A DNA stretch of 64,000 bases, taken from NCBI GenBank assembly GCA_037074705.1, contig CM073591.1, positions 89,074,032-89,138,031 on the forward strand. The letters are read 5' to 3'. Below, one piece after another: positions 1-11,180 of the stretch (position 1 is its first letter; each line of letters opens with the position of its first letter). The notes under the pieces were generated by a model. The model saw only the letters and a list, made by a program, of their open reading frames with translations. It made no database searches and had not been told where the DNA came from. The position numbers and the translations under genes are program-made. This DNA is from Zhengitettix transpicula. Taxonomy: Eukaryota; Arthropoda; Insecta; Orthoptera; Tetrigidae.

Positions 1-28
1 TGGATACTTCTAAATAATTTAAGAATAT

Positions 29-1004
29 TGTAATAAACACTAATGATGGGCTTTTTAAATGAAAGATCAATAAGATTTACTAACAATATTTTTATTGCGG
101 CAGTAACTCAAACAATTACAAATTTATAATATTGAATTTCTCAGGGTCTTCACTGGGTTTGATAATGGACAAATCAATAATATTTATAATCTTATCAACA
201 ACAAATCACAATTGAAAGAGAAGAAATTTACTCGTCAATTAAACTAGAACGAAATTTAATTGTGAACGAAATTAAAAGTACAAGGATTGACTCTGATTAA
301 CAATTTTAATCAAAAAGAGAAAGAAATCTGACGGCTATCTTTCAATTACGTTTACATAATTAATTGATTTATAAATTGTTACTCACGTCTGCCCAGCATT
401 CCAGCGTACCTTTCATTTTCGAAAACACTATTGCGGGGTTTTAGATTGCTTCTATACCCACAGATTCTACACCAAATTTTTAGGCCAAAATTTTATATGA
501 TGTCAAGAACTAGGATGATCCTCCTTTCACCATCTATCGGTTGACCGCTCACCTTAGGTGAATTCTGCGATTTGTCGATTGGGTAGTCTTTATTGTTCCG
601 GACTTAAACCGAAAACTTTTGCTATTTCTGGCCGGCTATGGACACAAAAACTGCTTTTTCTTAGCAGGTTTCGGCGTTATACTTTTATGAATGATTTACT
701 TTGTCCTGCTAATTGCCAACCCTGTTGAATTCTCCTTCCAAAAACTGTTATGCCTCGACGAGGTCTTTCCGTGAACTGTATCTCATCATATCTCCCTGCG
801 AACTGTATCTCACCATACCTTCTTGCAAACTGTACTCTCGTCTCGCAATTTAGCGCGCATACACAATTTCGACGGACCTTCCGACAAAGGAACAGAGCCG
901 CCTTTTCTATCGTTGTTCCAAAGCTCTTTCCGCTATAATGGGTTTCTCAAACAATTTAGATTTTGATGTTGAAACAATTAATGTCCTAATTAATTGGCAT
1001 TACA
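29..1004 (-). mobile_element. Family B LTR-like element, copy 1 (solo)
   Basis: The + strand begins TGTAATAAAC and ends GGCATTACA, flanked on both sides by ATAT (25-28 and 1005-1008), which reads as a 4-bp target duplication around a TG...CA element. The sequence matches copies at 4018, 31449 and 48083 and, inverted, 17639, including the shared core CTTCACTGGGTTTGATAATG near 151 and the block TCTGACGGCTATC near 330. The sense strand is taken as minus because related copies carry a primer-binding-site-like motif at that end. Positions about 765-845 contain short tandem subrepeats. No internal coding region is present, so it resembles a solo LTR; a non-autonomous element with inverted ends is the alternative. 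Confidence 0.7.
765..845. repeat. Short tandem subrepeats (about 26 bp) inside family B copy 1
   Basis: Three imperfect successive units begin with GTGAACTGTATCTCATC, GCGAACTGTATCTCACC and GCAAACTGTACTCTCG. They sit in the GC-richer part of the element. A short ORF running through them (750-938) is a by-product of the repetition and is not considered a gene. Confidence 0.6.
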
Positions 1005-1089
1005 ATATATTTTGTTCAACCTCATAAGTGAACTGATCGATAAAGTAGTTATATCTAATAATTATTCTGAAACAAGTAACGGCATTTCT

Positions 1090-1440
1090 CACGAATTATT
1101 GGGAGATGTGGTCGGGGCATTTCCCACCGTGCTACCGCGATAAGATCGCCACCCGCACGCGTGTCCAGTAGCGGGAGATGTAGGCCGTTGTTTTGAGGAA
1201 TCAAGATGAAATATCCCGGTGTCGGCTGTATCTGTGCACATTATAGCCCCATTGTTGCTGGCTCGACGTCGAGCGGGGCGATAAGAGCACTGAGTTGCAG
1301 GCGCGGCTTTACATATGTCGCCCTGTTAGATAGCCGTGCCGTGGAAAGGCTAATGTGTCTGTTACCGGCCACCTGCCTTTCCATCGTTGCTGTAATCAAC
1401 ACCAATGGGCTATTGATCAATTTCTGAGCGACCATTCAAA
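1090..1440. other. GC-rich unique island, possible conserved non-coding element
   Basis: Clearly more GC-rich than its surroundings, with many CpG steps. It contains a perfect 14-bp palindrome GCTCGACGTCGAGC at 1261-1274. Small overlapping ORFs on both strands (1206-1427, 1241-1435) show no recognisable protein. It does not match any repeat family in this window. A regulatory role is inference from composition only. Confidence 0.3.
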
Positions 1441-1870
1441 GAATTATCTTAGTTACACACTCGTCTGAGACCATCGTCATTCAATATCCAACTCTGATGG
1501 TGAATGAGTTGGTTATAAAAACCAATGCAGATACTAACGAAATTAAGTTCTGAGTAGAACGTCTTTTATATTGCATGACAGCCAATTCTCTTAATAGTGA
1601 AGTTACAATAAATTAGTGTCTATTATATTTTCTCCTGTTTTATTAATCCGAAATGGATATATGAATTACATAAGATCATTAAGACTACTTCAAGAAAAGA
1701 ATGCTCCTGGTCAATTACACACAAGTGGAACTTATCAAAGCTTCGTATATAAATATTGATAATCAGTTTAATTAACACCACTAAATTTATCGTGTTTTTA
1801 GCACATCTCCAGCAGGTCTTATTCTCGCAATGACCTTTAAGTATGATTTATTTAAATACTACTATTCTGA
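1441..1870. other. AT-rich stretch, nothing recognised
   Basis: No coding signal, RNA gene or repeat family member was seen. Confidence 0.5.
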
Positions 1871-2365
1871 TTCATTCTCTGTCTTGGGGATGCCTTTTCC
1901 TCTCCGTTTTAGTGACTAAGGTTCCCACAAGCCGAGGCACGTCGGCCTGTTCTGAGAGGTGTATGTTCCGGGGTCACAGACCTTGGGCTTACGGTAAGAG
2001 TTGTCCGCTATTCCCATTGGAATAGTCGGTCAGCTGCCTCCTAAACTGGTCGAGGCGCGGAGAACGGAATGCTGCGTCCCCACAGCAAACTTCTCTCGCG
2101 CTATCGGAAGGGCGTGGGACAAGTACCCTATGCCTGACCTACCTGATGCAGGTTTTTCTAGGGTTTTCCCTGCATCACTTTTAGGCGAATTACCAGGTAG
2201 GATCCTTAACCATACCCCGGGGCCCTAGTTAACCCAATCTATCTTCCTCTACCCTTCTGCACCCCCCCCCCATTTCAAATACCTTTCCTATGCTATAAGA
2301 GGGGAGTTGCCACTATGTAGATTACCCTATACACAGCCTGTCTACACCTTCTTCTTCATTCTCTG
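1871..2365 (+). mobile_element. Family A SINE-like retroelement, copy A1
   Basis: Carries the family A core: palindrome around GCCGAGGCAC, GTATGTTCCGGGGTCACAGA, hairpin TATTCCCATTGGAATA, GGAAGGGCGTGGGACAAGTA, and the 3' block ending GCCTGTCTACACC. A candidate 11-bp target duplication TTCATTCTCTG lies at 1871-1881 and 2355-2365. The 5' head is truncated compared with copies A9 and A11. The 3' tail variant (CCTATACACAGCCTGTC) is shared only with copy A7, suggesting a subfamily. ORFs through it are not conserved in frame between copies. Confidence 0.75.
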
Positions 2366-2690
2366 ACAAGGAAGCTAGCGAGACCATTCTCTCGCAGGAG
2401 AACCTACCCAAAGAACTGCGGATGCCTTCACATCTCTCTCGGTTTTTGAACTAAGGTTCCCACATGCCGAGGCACCTCGGACTGTTTTGAGAGTTGTCTG
2501 GTATTCCTATTGGAATAGTCGGCCAGTTGCCTTCTAAACTGGTAAAGACACGGAGAGGGAAATGCTGAGACCTCACAGCAAACCTCTATCCTGCCATCTG
2601 AAGGGCGTGGGACAAGTACCTACTGCCCGACCTATCTGATGAAAGTTTTCTAGAGTTTTCTGAATCACTTTTACCTGTTACTCTAAAATA
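2366..2690 (+). mobile_element. Family A retroelement, copy A2 (internally deleted)
   Basis: Begins with the palindromic head (TAGCGAGACC...CTCTCGCAGG), then the CCGAGGCACCTCGG palindrome at about 2470 and the family core. After TTTTCTAGAGTTTTCTG it jumps to the terminal block CCTGTTACTCTAAAATAAA, so about 150 bp of the 3' half is missing. It lies directly after A1. Confidence 0.7.
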
Positions 2691-4017
2691 AATATTCTTT
2701 GGCGCAAGAGAAACGACCTTTTGGTTTATAATATGATTGTAGTGAGCTAGATAATAAAATCTAAAAACACCCTGAGATTTATAAAAATTCTCTTGCTGGT
2801 ATTGATTTCAGAAGGGAATGTAAAATTGAAATAAAATAACTGCTATGATTTGAATATAAATTATTTAATAAATTGTTAAATTACGAGTAATGCATTAAAT
2901 GTTCCATCCCATCATTATTTATACTATTACTATTTATTAAAATGCTTGTTTTAACAATTACTTCTGCATTTTGACTCCCAACGTGTGGCCATTGTATTGT
3001 TATGATCTTATTTATTACAGGTTTTAAACGCTAAGAAGACACTGATCGGAAAAATCATCTAAATATTATGTCGAATTAATGTAAAAGTCTTGTTAATTTC
3101 AACAAGGTGTAATACATGTAATTTTTTAAATTAATTGCTTCTCGTCTAAGGTCCCACGACATTATAATTCTATCCAGAGTCTGTATCACTCATTGAAGAT
3201 CTATGAAGAGGGACAGTATGACTCGTAAACCAGATGGATTCGCAATGTACAAAAAATTATTTTCAGATAATAATTTAATAAAATACTGCCCTTCCATCCT
3301 AAATATCCAGCCACTCGTAATTTAATCTTAACTCTCAACTCCAGACAACCATAACCTTAACAATAAAGACACAGGGGGTAATTTTTCAAGATCCGTTATA
3401 TATCATATTAGTTTTACAGCGATGAGCGGGCGGTTAGCCACCAACAGAGATGAGCACTTCAAGTACAGATACAAAGTCTGATAAACGTTTAGGCGGATTT
3501 AACACGCCTCTTGCGAATTTGTGGCCAATAATAGAGTGCTAATTCAAGCTGTCATAAAATCAAACAAGACCGTAATTGATTACGCTTTTTTATCACCAAC
3601 AAGACAGTGTGGCAAATTTATCTGGCAATCTGTAAAATTGTATGATTAGCAGAAGTGTCTGAGAAATAGCACTATTGGTGTAAGAGAGGGAAAACCAGAC
3701 AGAAAGAGAGGGACAATATGGGCAGAGACAGATTGTGAGTAATCGTTCTATGACTGCAGGCCTGAAAGGAGATCCCGTACGCAGATGACTGAGATGATGA
3801 AGAACGCTGTCCCAGACAAGACGTCACCAAGTAGCTACCTGGGTACCGAAAGACACCTTATCGCCGCCGACTTCCACTCATCATGCAACATGCGGTAATT
3901 TAAGAAGCAAATTCGCATTTAAATTCCTTTATACAGGTCGGAGCTGAAAACTCAAATTCATTTAATTACGTACCATCCCTTGATTGTATAGGTTGTAGAG
4001 TATGTTTAAAAATATAT
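2691..4017. other. Mostly AT-rich, no gene recognised
   Basis: No credible ORF. About 3420-3500 and 3740-3900 are somewhat richer in GC and look unique, but no motif allows a call. Confidence 0.4.
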
Positions 4018-5083
4018 TGTTATCATTAACTAATTAGGTACTTTAATTTATTTTTAATTAAATGAATTTAAAAGAGTTTGAAGAATTTAATGAATTTGAA
4101 GAATTTAGCTCACGTTAAGCGTCAAAATGTAATAATTAAATGGAAGGTTTTTTTTTAAATGAAAAGATCGAAATTAACAAACAAAATATTTATTTTATTT
4201 TGTGGCAATAACTGAAAACAATCACAATTTGAAATATTAATTTCTCAGGGTCTTCACTGGGTTTGTTAATGGACACAACAATTTGATTTAAAAATATTAT
4301 TAACAAACAAATCACATTTATTTAAACAATACGTCGATAGAAATAAACTAAAAAGAAAATAAATTAACTTGACAATTAAAATAGAACGAAATCTGACTTC
4401 TATCCTTTAATTACGTTTACATAAATCATTAATTTTGTCTTTTGTTACTTACATCTGTCCAGCTGGTTCCAGCATTCCTTTTTGTTTTCGGGAGTACACT
4501 ATTACAAAAAAATTTACACTGATTCTAATATTGGCTCACAGATTTTACATTCTTGAAGTCAACCTTGATAGGCTCCCAGGAACTCGGATGATCCTCCTTT
4601 TTGTCAGCTATCTTGTGCCTGCTTGCCTCATATGAATCCTGTGATTCATAGATTTGCTAGTCTTTTTACCGCTTGGGACTTAAACTGCAACTTTACTATT
4701 CATGGCTGGCTAGAGACGTAATAACTGCACTCTTTTCCTGGCTGCTGATAGACGTAAAAACTGCTAACTTAGCGATATTTACGAGATAATACTTCCGCGA
4801 ATGTTTTTTTACTGTGTCTTAAATTCACAACTATGTTTAATAATACATTAAACAACGGCCAGTCTCTGCTCTAGACTCATTTCTTCCGTCCTCCGAAATG
4901 TCCCGTCACCAACTGACTATCCTAGTCTCGAGTTTTAGCGCGCATACTCCATTTTGACTTTCCGACAAAGTAACAAAGCTCGGCTCTATTGTTGATTTGG
5001 AAGCTCCTGCCGCTTTAATGGATTTCTCAAACAATTTAAATTTTATGTCCAAACAATTAATGTCCTAATTAATTGGCATTAAA
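4018..5083 (-). mobile_element. Family B LTR-like element, copy 2, with primer-binding-site-like motif
   Basis: The outer ends are TGTTATCATT (4018) and GGCATTAAA (5083), each flanked by ATAT (4014-4017, 5084-5087). An inner boundary TGTAATAATT starts at 4128. Between the two, on the minus strand, 4104-4124 reads TGACGCTTAACGTGAGCTAAA, similar to a retroelement primer-binding site of the TGGCGCCCAACGTGGGGC type. The ATAT duplication flanks the whole unit, so the motif lies inside the mobilised element. The core CTTCACTGGGTTTG near 4252 and CCTTTAATTACG near 4406 match the other copies. The ORF 4435-4635 has a counterpart only in copy 5 and is unlikely to be a gene. Confidence 0.7.
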
Positions 5084-6495
5084 ATATATAGAAAAATTTC
5101 TTTTTCAATAACATATTTAAAATGTAAGCAAGTTTGTCACATGAGAAGAAAAAACTAATTACGTTTTAGTGGGTTTTAGAGAATTCTAAACAAACTTATG
5201 GATAGATATTATGCAACTTTGGGTAAGAGAGAATTTATTATTTCGCTCGACCTTAGCTGGTAGGCTGTGAATATCAGGCTGGAGCTGAGTACTTCTAGGA
5301 TTTCTCGGTGGTATTATGTTCGTATGTCCAGCCCAACATACTTATAGTTATGGAAATTTCCGACAATCGCTTACTTCCAATATTCAAATGCGAACTATCC
5401 ACATTCAAATTCTAAATGCTATCTTTTCTCCTATTTATATTCATCCACAACTGCTGGAAGGAATCATCCTCAATAGTCTTTGACCTTCTTGTCTAGATGT
5501 TCTTCGAGCACAATTAATTTGACTGCCAGTTCAACCATATTTCTTTGCCAAAATTTCTGGAAGTCAGAATTACGTTCGTCGTGCTTCATGACTTGTACAT
5601 TTTACTTATCGTATTAATCGTCTCATTTTTCTCATTTGTTTTTATCCATCAATGATTCCTTCTACCGGAGAGAATTACTTTCCAGAATTAAAAAAAGTAG
5701 CTAGCTTTCAACCAAAATAAATCTCGTCCTTTCTATTAATTTATGACTGAAGTGTGTGGGACGCGCTTACTTTCTGATCCTGACCTGCCTTCCATGGTTC
5801 CTTTCAAAAACTTAACGTGAATCACTGTACGTTCAAACACGTACATTACAGTTGATGTTATTGAAGCCAAATTCGTCACTGTAGCACTCAAGGGTGTGTT
5901 TCGAAAAGTCAGTTGAGACCAAGAATAAAATGGGTACTAAATCTACGATTCAATTAGAAGTATTAATACAGGATCAGAATATATTATACAAATTGGCTAA
6001 ACTAAATATTAAATTACAGTTCTATGGATTTTGAAAACTTATTAATTTTAACACTAAACTACCATTAAGGACATTGTATGTCTATATGTTAATTAGACGT
6101 CAGCAAAATAAGTAGCTAGGATGGTCTTGAATTTGGAGGAAACTCAGTGGTATTCAGAGAAAACGTAAGTAAGAAACTTGCATTTGATCAAAGCATACTC
6201 TTAAGAATGACACACAGCTCGATATAATTAAATTCATGTGTGTACACAGGATGCAAATAGCTTAGAGCATTGTGGAAGGACCAATGTAGGCGAATATAGA
6301 GGATTCACTTAGGAAATGACGATCGTAGAGGAGAGTTACAGAACTAGGGGAATGAATCACAATGAATGGCTGTGCGCAATACACACTGATGGGAAAATAT
6401 AATTCACTTCTCAAAATCCAAAATAGTGTAATGAATTATTTTATTGGGCTGGGTATTTTATATTAAAGCAAAAAAATAATTGACCATTTAAAATT
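5084..6495. other. AT-rich stretch, nothing recognised
   Basis: No coding region, RNA gene or member of the window's repeat families was seen. Confidence 0.5.
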
Positions 6496-7346
6496 TGTAA
6501 TGAGTTTTATTAAAAATAGCACGAAAAACTCTTATCACAGGCACCTGTGGATTTACGTTTCAGAGATTAGCTGCCCGCGCCAAATACGTACCATTCCTGT
6601 TTCCTGTTGTCCGCTGTTGTCCCGGATTTTCCTTTACTGAATCCTGTAGCTGGATGGAGCGTCTGGGTCTTTGTTCTTCAATATTCGGCGGATGACTTCG
6701 TACAACCAGTTGATGATCAGATGTATTTACTATATGCTTTTCCCCTACTCGGATAAGCATACACTTCGGTATCCTATCACCAAACGTTATCCCCTACTTT
6801 CTGCGAACTCTTTCCACGTCCGTCCGCCAACTGTTCTCAACGTCCTTCTTCGAACTGTTTTCACTTCTTTCCGACCACTCTCCTCAACGTCTTTATTCCA
6901 ACTGTTTTCACTTCTTTCCAACCACTCTCCTCAACGTCTTTATTCCAACTGTTTTCACTTCTTTCCAACCACTCTCCTCAACGTCTTTATTCCAACTGTT
7001 TTCACGTCTTTCCAACCACTCTCCTCAACGTCTTTATTCCAACTATTTTCGCTTCTTTCCAACCGCTCTCCTCAACGACTTTATTCCAACTGTCCTAAAA
7101 TCTCTCCTCCTACCCCGGAGCTGAACGTTTTCCCGCCCTTAGCGTCACGGGCTTTTGTTGTTTCATAGCCGCATGGGATTTTCCCATGGGCTGATGTACA
7201 CTATCTCGGTATTAAAATAGCCACGTGTGGCTGACTGAGACGCGACAGGTCGGCGTTTCGAGTTGGGAAACAAAAGAATCCACCAAAATACAGCAAACTA
7301 CATTTCTGAAAATAAAACAAAATTAAATTAAAATGCGCGCGTTACA
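6496..7346 (-). mobile_element. Possible LTR-like element containing a minisatellite
   Basis: The stretch starts TGTAATGAG and ends GCGCGTTACA, like the TG...CA ends of family B, and has a similar layout: AT-rich outer part, a GTCTGGGTCTT block near 6661, then a GC-richer part with tandem subrepeats. No matching 4-bp flanking duplication is present and TGTAAT is common in AT-rich DNA, so this is tentative. Confidence 0.3.
6838..7105. repeat. 47-bp minisatellite, about 5.5 units
   Basis: The anchor CAACGTCTTTATTCC recurs at 6885, 6932, 6979 and 7026, and its variant CAACGACTTTATTCC at 7073, each spaced exactly 47 bp. The unit includes ACTGTTTTCACTTCTTTCC and ACCACTCTCCT. It has no stop codon in any + frame and 47 is not a multiple of 3, so the 165-codon ORF at 6671-7168 cycles through three frames of the same DNA. 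That ORF is therefore not evidence of a protein. Confidence 0.9.
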
Positions 7347-8033
7347 ATAGTGTAAGAAATGCAAGCACGGCAATTTAATGGCGAACATTAGGATGACAGT
7401 CAAGTTTAGAGAGTTCTATTCTCCTACCTAGATACTTCACACTTTTATTTGAAAATTTAAACATTTACATACTGAAACTTCTGTACATCCTCTGGAAACT
7501 TGCGGGAGTAAGATAATGTTTGAGTTACGAAATGTTGTGGAAGTAATGGAATAAGAGTAAGTATTAAATGTGTAGCGTGTCGTATAATAAAGTAAAATAT
7601 TATATTGACATTTGATATAACTGTATTTGTGATGCAGTTTGACTTCCTGTCTCAAACAGAAGGTCCATTCATCACTTGGTTACATAAGAAATGAGGTTAC
7701 GCTCACATATTACCTTCAAATGCTTAGTTCACTTTCAAGAAGTGAATGCATTAACCGTTAAAATAAACCAAGTAATGTCTACTCAAAATTCATTGAATAA
7801 TGTAAAGAAACGACTCTCTCGTGTTATGAAAGCTTTTCTTCCAGTACGCTATTGCCGGCAGTTGGAGTTTGCCTTACCAATTTGTCTGCGAAACAGACGT
7901 CTTTCCATATTTATTATGCTTATTTAAATGGGAACGAAACGGCAGTTAGATAATGATACGTGCAAATAGGGCATTTAATATTTCAGAGCCACCTAATCTT
8001 TAAAGGTCACTAGATTCTAATTTGTAGAAAACC
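7347..8033. other. AT-rich stretch, nothing recognised
   Basis: Small ORFs at 7437-7655 (-) and 7691-7927 (+) have no recognisable motif and no repeat match. Confidence 0.4.
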
Positions 8034-8224
8034 GTATAGTTCTTTTCGAATGGGAACCGCTTTGACCTTGTAGCTCTTCCTTGTGCCGTTGAAACAAATT
8101 CATGTAACGTCCATAGAGTTGCAGAAAGGGTATGTTGTTATTTATTATTTTGCGTTTATTTGCATTTATCTAGTCTCTGCTTTCATTCGCCGACAGCCAG
8201 AACGGCTTCCGTTTCCATTTGGCT
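8034..8224 (+). mobile_element. Family C MITE-like repeat, copy C1
   Basis: Left end GTATAGTTCTTTTCGAATGG followed by GAACCGCTTTGACCTTGTAG. The right end is the inverse type GCCAGAACGG...CCATTTGG. It matches copies at 22207, 41265 and 57379 in end sequence, the internal TTTGACCTTGWAG block and the CATTCGCYGA block. No coding capacity. Confidence 0.65.
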
Positions 8225-8430
8225 GCTCTCAATGAAACTAAAATGGATTAATTTTTATTTTAGACAGTTTGTGTCTATATCTAAATGTTATTTCTGTTTA
8301 CAAGTTAAATACAACATTTAAAATCAAGTTGTTTACGGTCTTGTATCTGTAACTCATTCGGTCTACCTATTGACCACGATGGCGACAGTCGTAATAGCGT
8401 TTGTTTGACACAAATTTGACCCAGTTGATA

Positions 8431-8909
8431 AACCGATAATCATTAAGAGCTGCCTGTGAGGGCTATTCTCTCGCCGAGGCACCTCGGCCTGTTTTGAGAG
8501 GTGTATGTTCCGGGGTCACAGACCTTGGGCATACCGTAAGAGTTGTTCTCTGTTCCCATTGGTACAGTTGGCCAGCTGCCTCCTAAACTGGTCGAAGTAC
8601 GGAGAAGGGAATGCTGCTTCCTCACAGCAAACTCTTCTCCCGCTATCGGAAGGGCGTGGGACAAGTACCCAATGCCCGACCTGCCTGATGCAGATTTTTC
8701 TAGGGTTTTACCTGCATTACTTTTAGGCAAATGCCGGGTAGGATCCTTAAACTATAATCCGGGGGCCCTAGTTAACCCTTGGCTACCTTCCTCTACCCTT
8801 CTGCATCCCCCCTTTCAAATCCATTCCTATGCTATTAAAGGGGAGTTGCCACTATGTGAATTACCCTCATGTAGTTTGTTACCCTAAAAAAAAGAAACCG
8901 ATAATCATT
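8431..8909 (+). mobile_element. Family A retroelement, copy A3, with 15-bp target duplication
   Basis: A perfect duplication AAACCGATAATCATT lies at 8431-8445 and 8895-8909. The element between them ends in CCCTAAAAAAAAG. This is the hallmark of target-primed retroposition with a poly-A tail. The 5' end is one head monomer (CTGTGAGGGCTATTCTCTCG), which joins directly to the CCGAGGCACCTCGG palindrome, so the segment between them present in A9 and A11 is deleted. Confidence 0.9.
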
Positions 8910-10540
8910 TCTTAAATCGATTCACAGTTTACCTGACAAGGAAGATGATACAAGCATTATTTAATATTTTCTTATATTTTTTATGAACCCCAGTATTATC
9001 CGTATACAATTAATCCTGTTATGACAAATAGACAGGACCATAAATTTCAAGATTTTATCTCCGAGAAGATATTGCTAAGTAATTCAATCGCCTTTATTAA
9101 TAAGTATTATGTAATCAGCTAACTTATTAAAATTCAACAAGTAAAATCGCCATACAGTGTCATGACTTCAACGTTCCATCTGTTATTTGGTACATACATA
9201 ATCAATTTACTTTATAGTTATTTGAAATTACGCAAAATATGTTTAGTTCATAATCAAATAAATGGTCAATGAATCATATATTCGTTAAAATATAAACTCT
9301 AATTATTAATAGGCCTAATAAGTTTAATTCTTAATGAATATTCTCGCGTATTAAAGAATTTACCATTGACAAATTGAATAAACACGTACAAAGAAATGAA
9401 ACATTAAATCTTAGGATATTCTAAAATATAATGATCGGAATAAATAATAAGTCTGTTAAAAGTATATCATATATTTAAATTCAAATATGTTGGAAGCATA
9501 TATATAAGTCTATGGTTAAGATAGTTAAGGTATGTGACCTTAAGTATATCATATATATATATATATGCAGTTTATTTTCAAAAAATTACGCCAAATTTAT
9601 ATTTGAATCATAATAAAAGAAATGATTAATGAATTAAATATACATTAAAATACGTCTTCAATGATTAATGCGTTTCATTCGTAATTCATGAATCTCCTTC
9701 CGTATAAAAAAATTGACATTCAGACATGTACAAAGAAACGACCAACAGCTGTCCACTGATCGCCATATTGAAAACAGAAATGTGACGTCACAAAAGCTAT
9801 TTGCACCCCTCTAGTGTAAATTCTATCTGCAACTATTTGCTATGAAAACATTCAAGGACTCGCGCCCAAGTTCCTGCACTCGCTTTTACTTACCAGTGTA
9901 AATGATCTGCACGAAATTGCAGCAAGCTCTGAAGTTACTAGTTTAAAGCCAGCCTAAGACAGGATCGTTTGTAAAATATTTAACCGGACGACAAAGGGCT
10001 AATTGAACAAGAGAAGTTAATTCTCTTAAAATTAATTATTTAATGTGGCAATTTATTCATCTCCGATTAAATAATAATTAAATGTCACAATTACCTTAAA
10101 TAATTATATTTGTTTCAGTGCTGTTTGGGGCTTCATTTATTAATTGGTATGTGTTGAAAATGTTTTACAATTAGAGAGAATAACATGGCTCTAGTTTTGA
10201 CGTAGGGAATTTTTGGATTGTTTAATTTCGTAGGCAATATAACGCGTCCTCAAAGTGAAGAAACAGTGAAAGAGCATTTCTCGTTGTTATTTCACTTTTC
10301 TCCTGATGTCAGGGTTCACGCCTCTGTCCTATTTTAATTGCCATTTACGAAACCTCAACATGACATTTATAACCAATGGCTGTGTTTAAATTTTCGTTTC
10401 ACTGTGTAGAAGAGTGCTATTGACTTTGGATTTATGGATGACATTAAAATACAATAATCGTCCTCGTCGGAAGTACTGAAATATTGATTCGCGCCCGTGA
10501 CGTTTTATGGTTTCAAAATGAATTATCCTCGGGCAGGCAG
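8910..10540. other. AT-rich stretch with one CRE-like palindrome
   Basis: No gene recognised. A short (TA)n run lies at about 9549-9566. A TGACGTCA octamer (consensus CREB/ATF site) is at 9783-9790, within GTGACGTCAC. Confidence 0.45.
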
Positions 10541-10930
10541 GTAACGTACAGCGGTTTCCTGTTTGTTATTTTGCCCACGTTGTTATCGATGGACCCATTG
10601 TAATTGCTAATGGATATTGTAGCCGAGGAGTCGTACAAACTCTGCGGCATAATTCAGAGCTTGACGGATGCATCCGGAACCTCCACAGGCCAGATACAAA
10701 TCCCATGTCAATGGCAGCGCTCCCTCGTTATGCGCGGCGCCTCTACTTCCTTCTCTCGTCACGTGGCCTGCTTCGCAATAACATGGCCGTCTTGAAGCAG
10801 CTGGCTGTCTGGAGCCGAGGTGACGTGCGGCCAGCACGATTTATCACAATAGCACGGGTGATTCTCACAGTCTGGATTCGTGGTGGCGCCGCGATCAACG
10901 TCCTGTACAATCACGTTAATTAATTTGTAG
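10540..10930. other. GC-rich unique island, possible conserved non-coding element
   Basis: A sharp rise in GC and CpG against AT-rich flanks. Overlapping short ORFs occur on both strands (10604-10795, 10607-10837, 10705-10923, 10759-10953), which is what GC-rich DNA gives by chance. No protein family is recognised and no other copy was found in the window. It contains CACGTG-type and GGCGCC-type words. A regulatory function is inferred from composition only. Confidence 0.3.
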
Positions 10931-11077
10931 CCTCCCGCAGTATGGTTGTTCACGTCTTCAAATCGACTCTAAACTACTGGAAAAATCCGCTTTTCGAAAT
11001 TTTACAAGACCAGTGACACTTGATATCAATCTGGAAACACCAGTCTAAAAATGTTATTATGTGCGAGTTAAATATAA

Positions 11078-11180
11078 TATTTTATTTTATTTATTTATTC
11101 CATTAGTCCTCGAATGAGGAACTAGGATACCTCATGACATAAAATTACAATATAATCATTAAAAGCTACAATTATAACAA
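11078..11180 (-). repeat. Degraded retroelement 3' tail, copy 1
   Basis: The + strand reads TTTATTTATTTATTCCATTA then GTCCTCGAATGAGGAACTAG and GATACCTCATG. The same block occurs at 43500-43600. Read on the minus strand it ends in an AATAAATAAATAAA tail, as expected for the 3' end of a non-LTR element. Confidence 0.45.

Noticed and set aside
4435..4635. 66-codon ORF with a close counterpart at 48557-48757
   Set aside because: Both lie at the same place in family B copies. The similarity is that of the repeat DNA, other copies do not keep the frame, and no element protein is recognised.
6838..7105. CRISPR-like regular array
   Set aside because: The units are contiguous 47-bp tandem copies without unique spacers, and the genome is eukaryotic.
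6671..7168. 165-codon ORF with repeated FSLLSN / PLSSTSLFQ-like segments
   Set aside because: It is the translation of a 47-bp minisatellite read in three successive frames, so the repetition is in DNA and does not support a protein.
8443..8887. Overlapping ORFs of 73-114 codons in family A copies
   Set aside because: They recur because the repeat recurs. Frames break differently in each copy and both strands are equally open.
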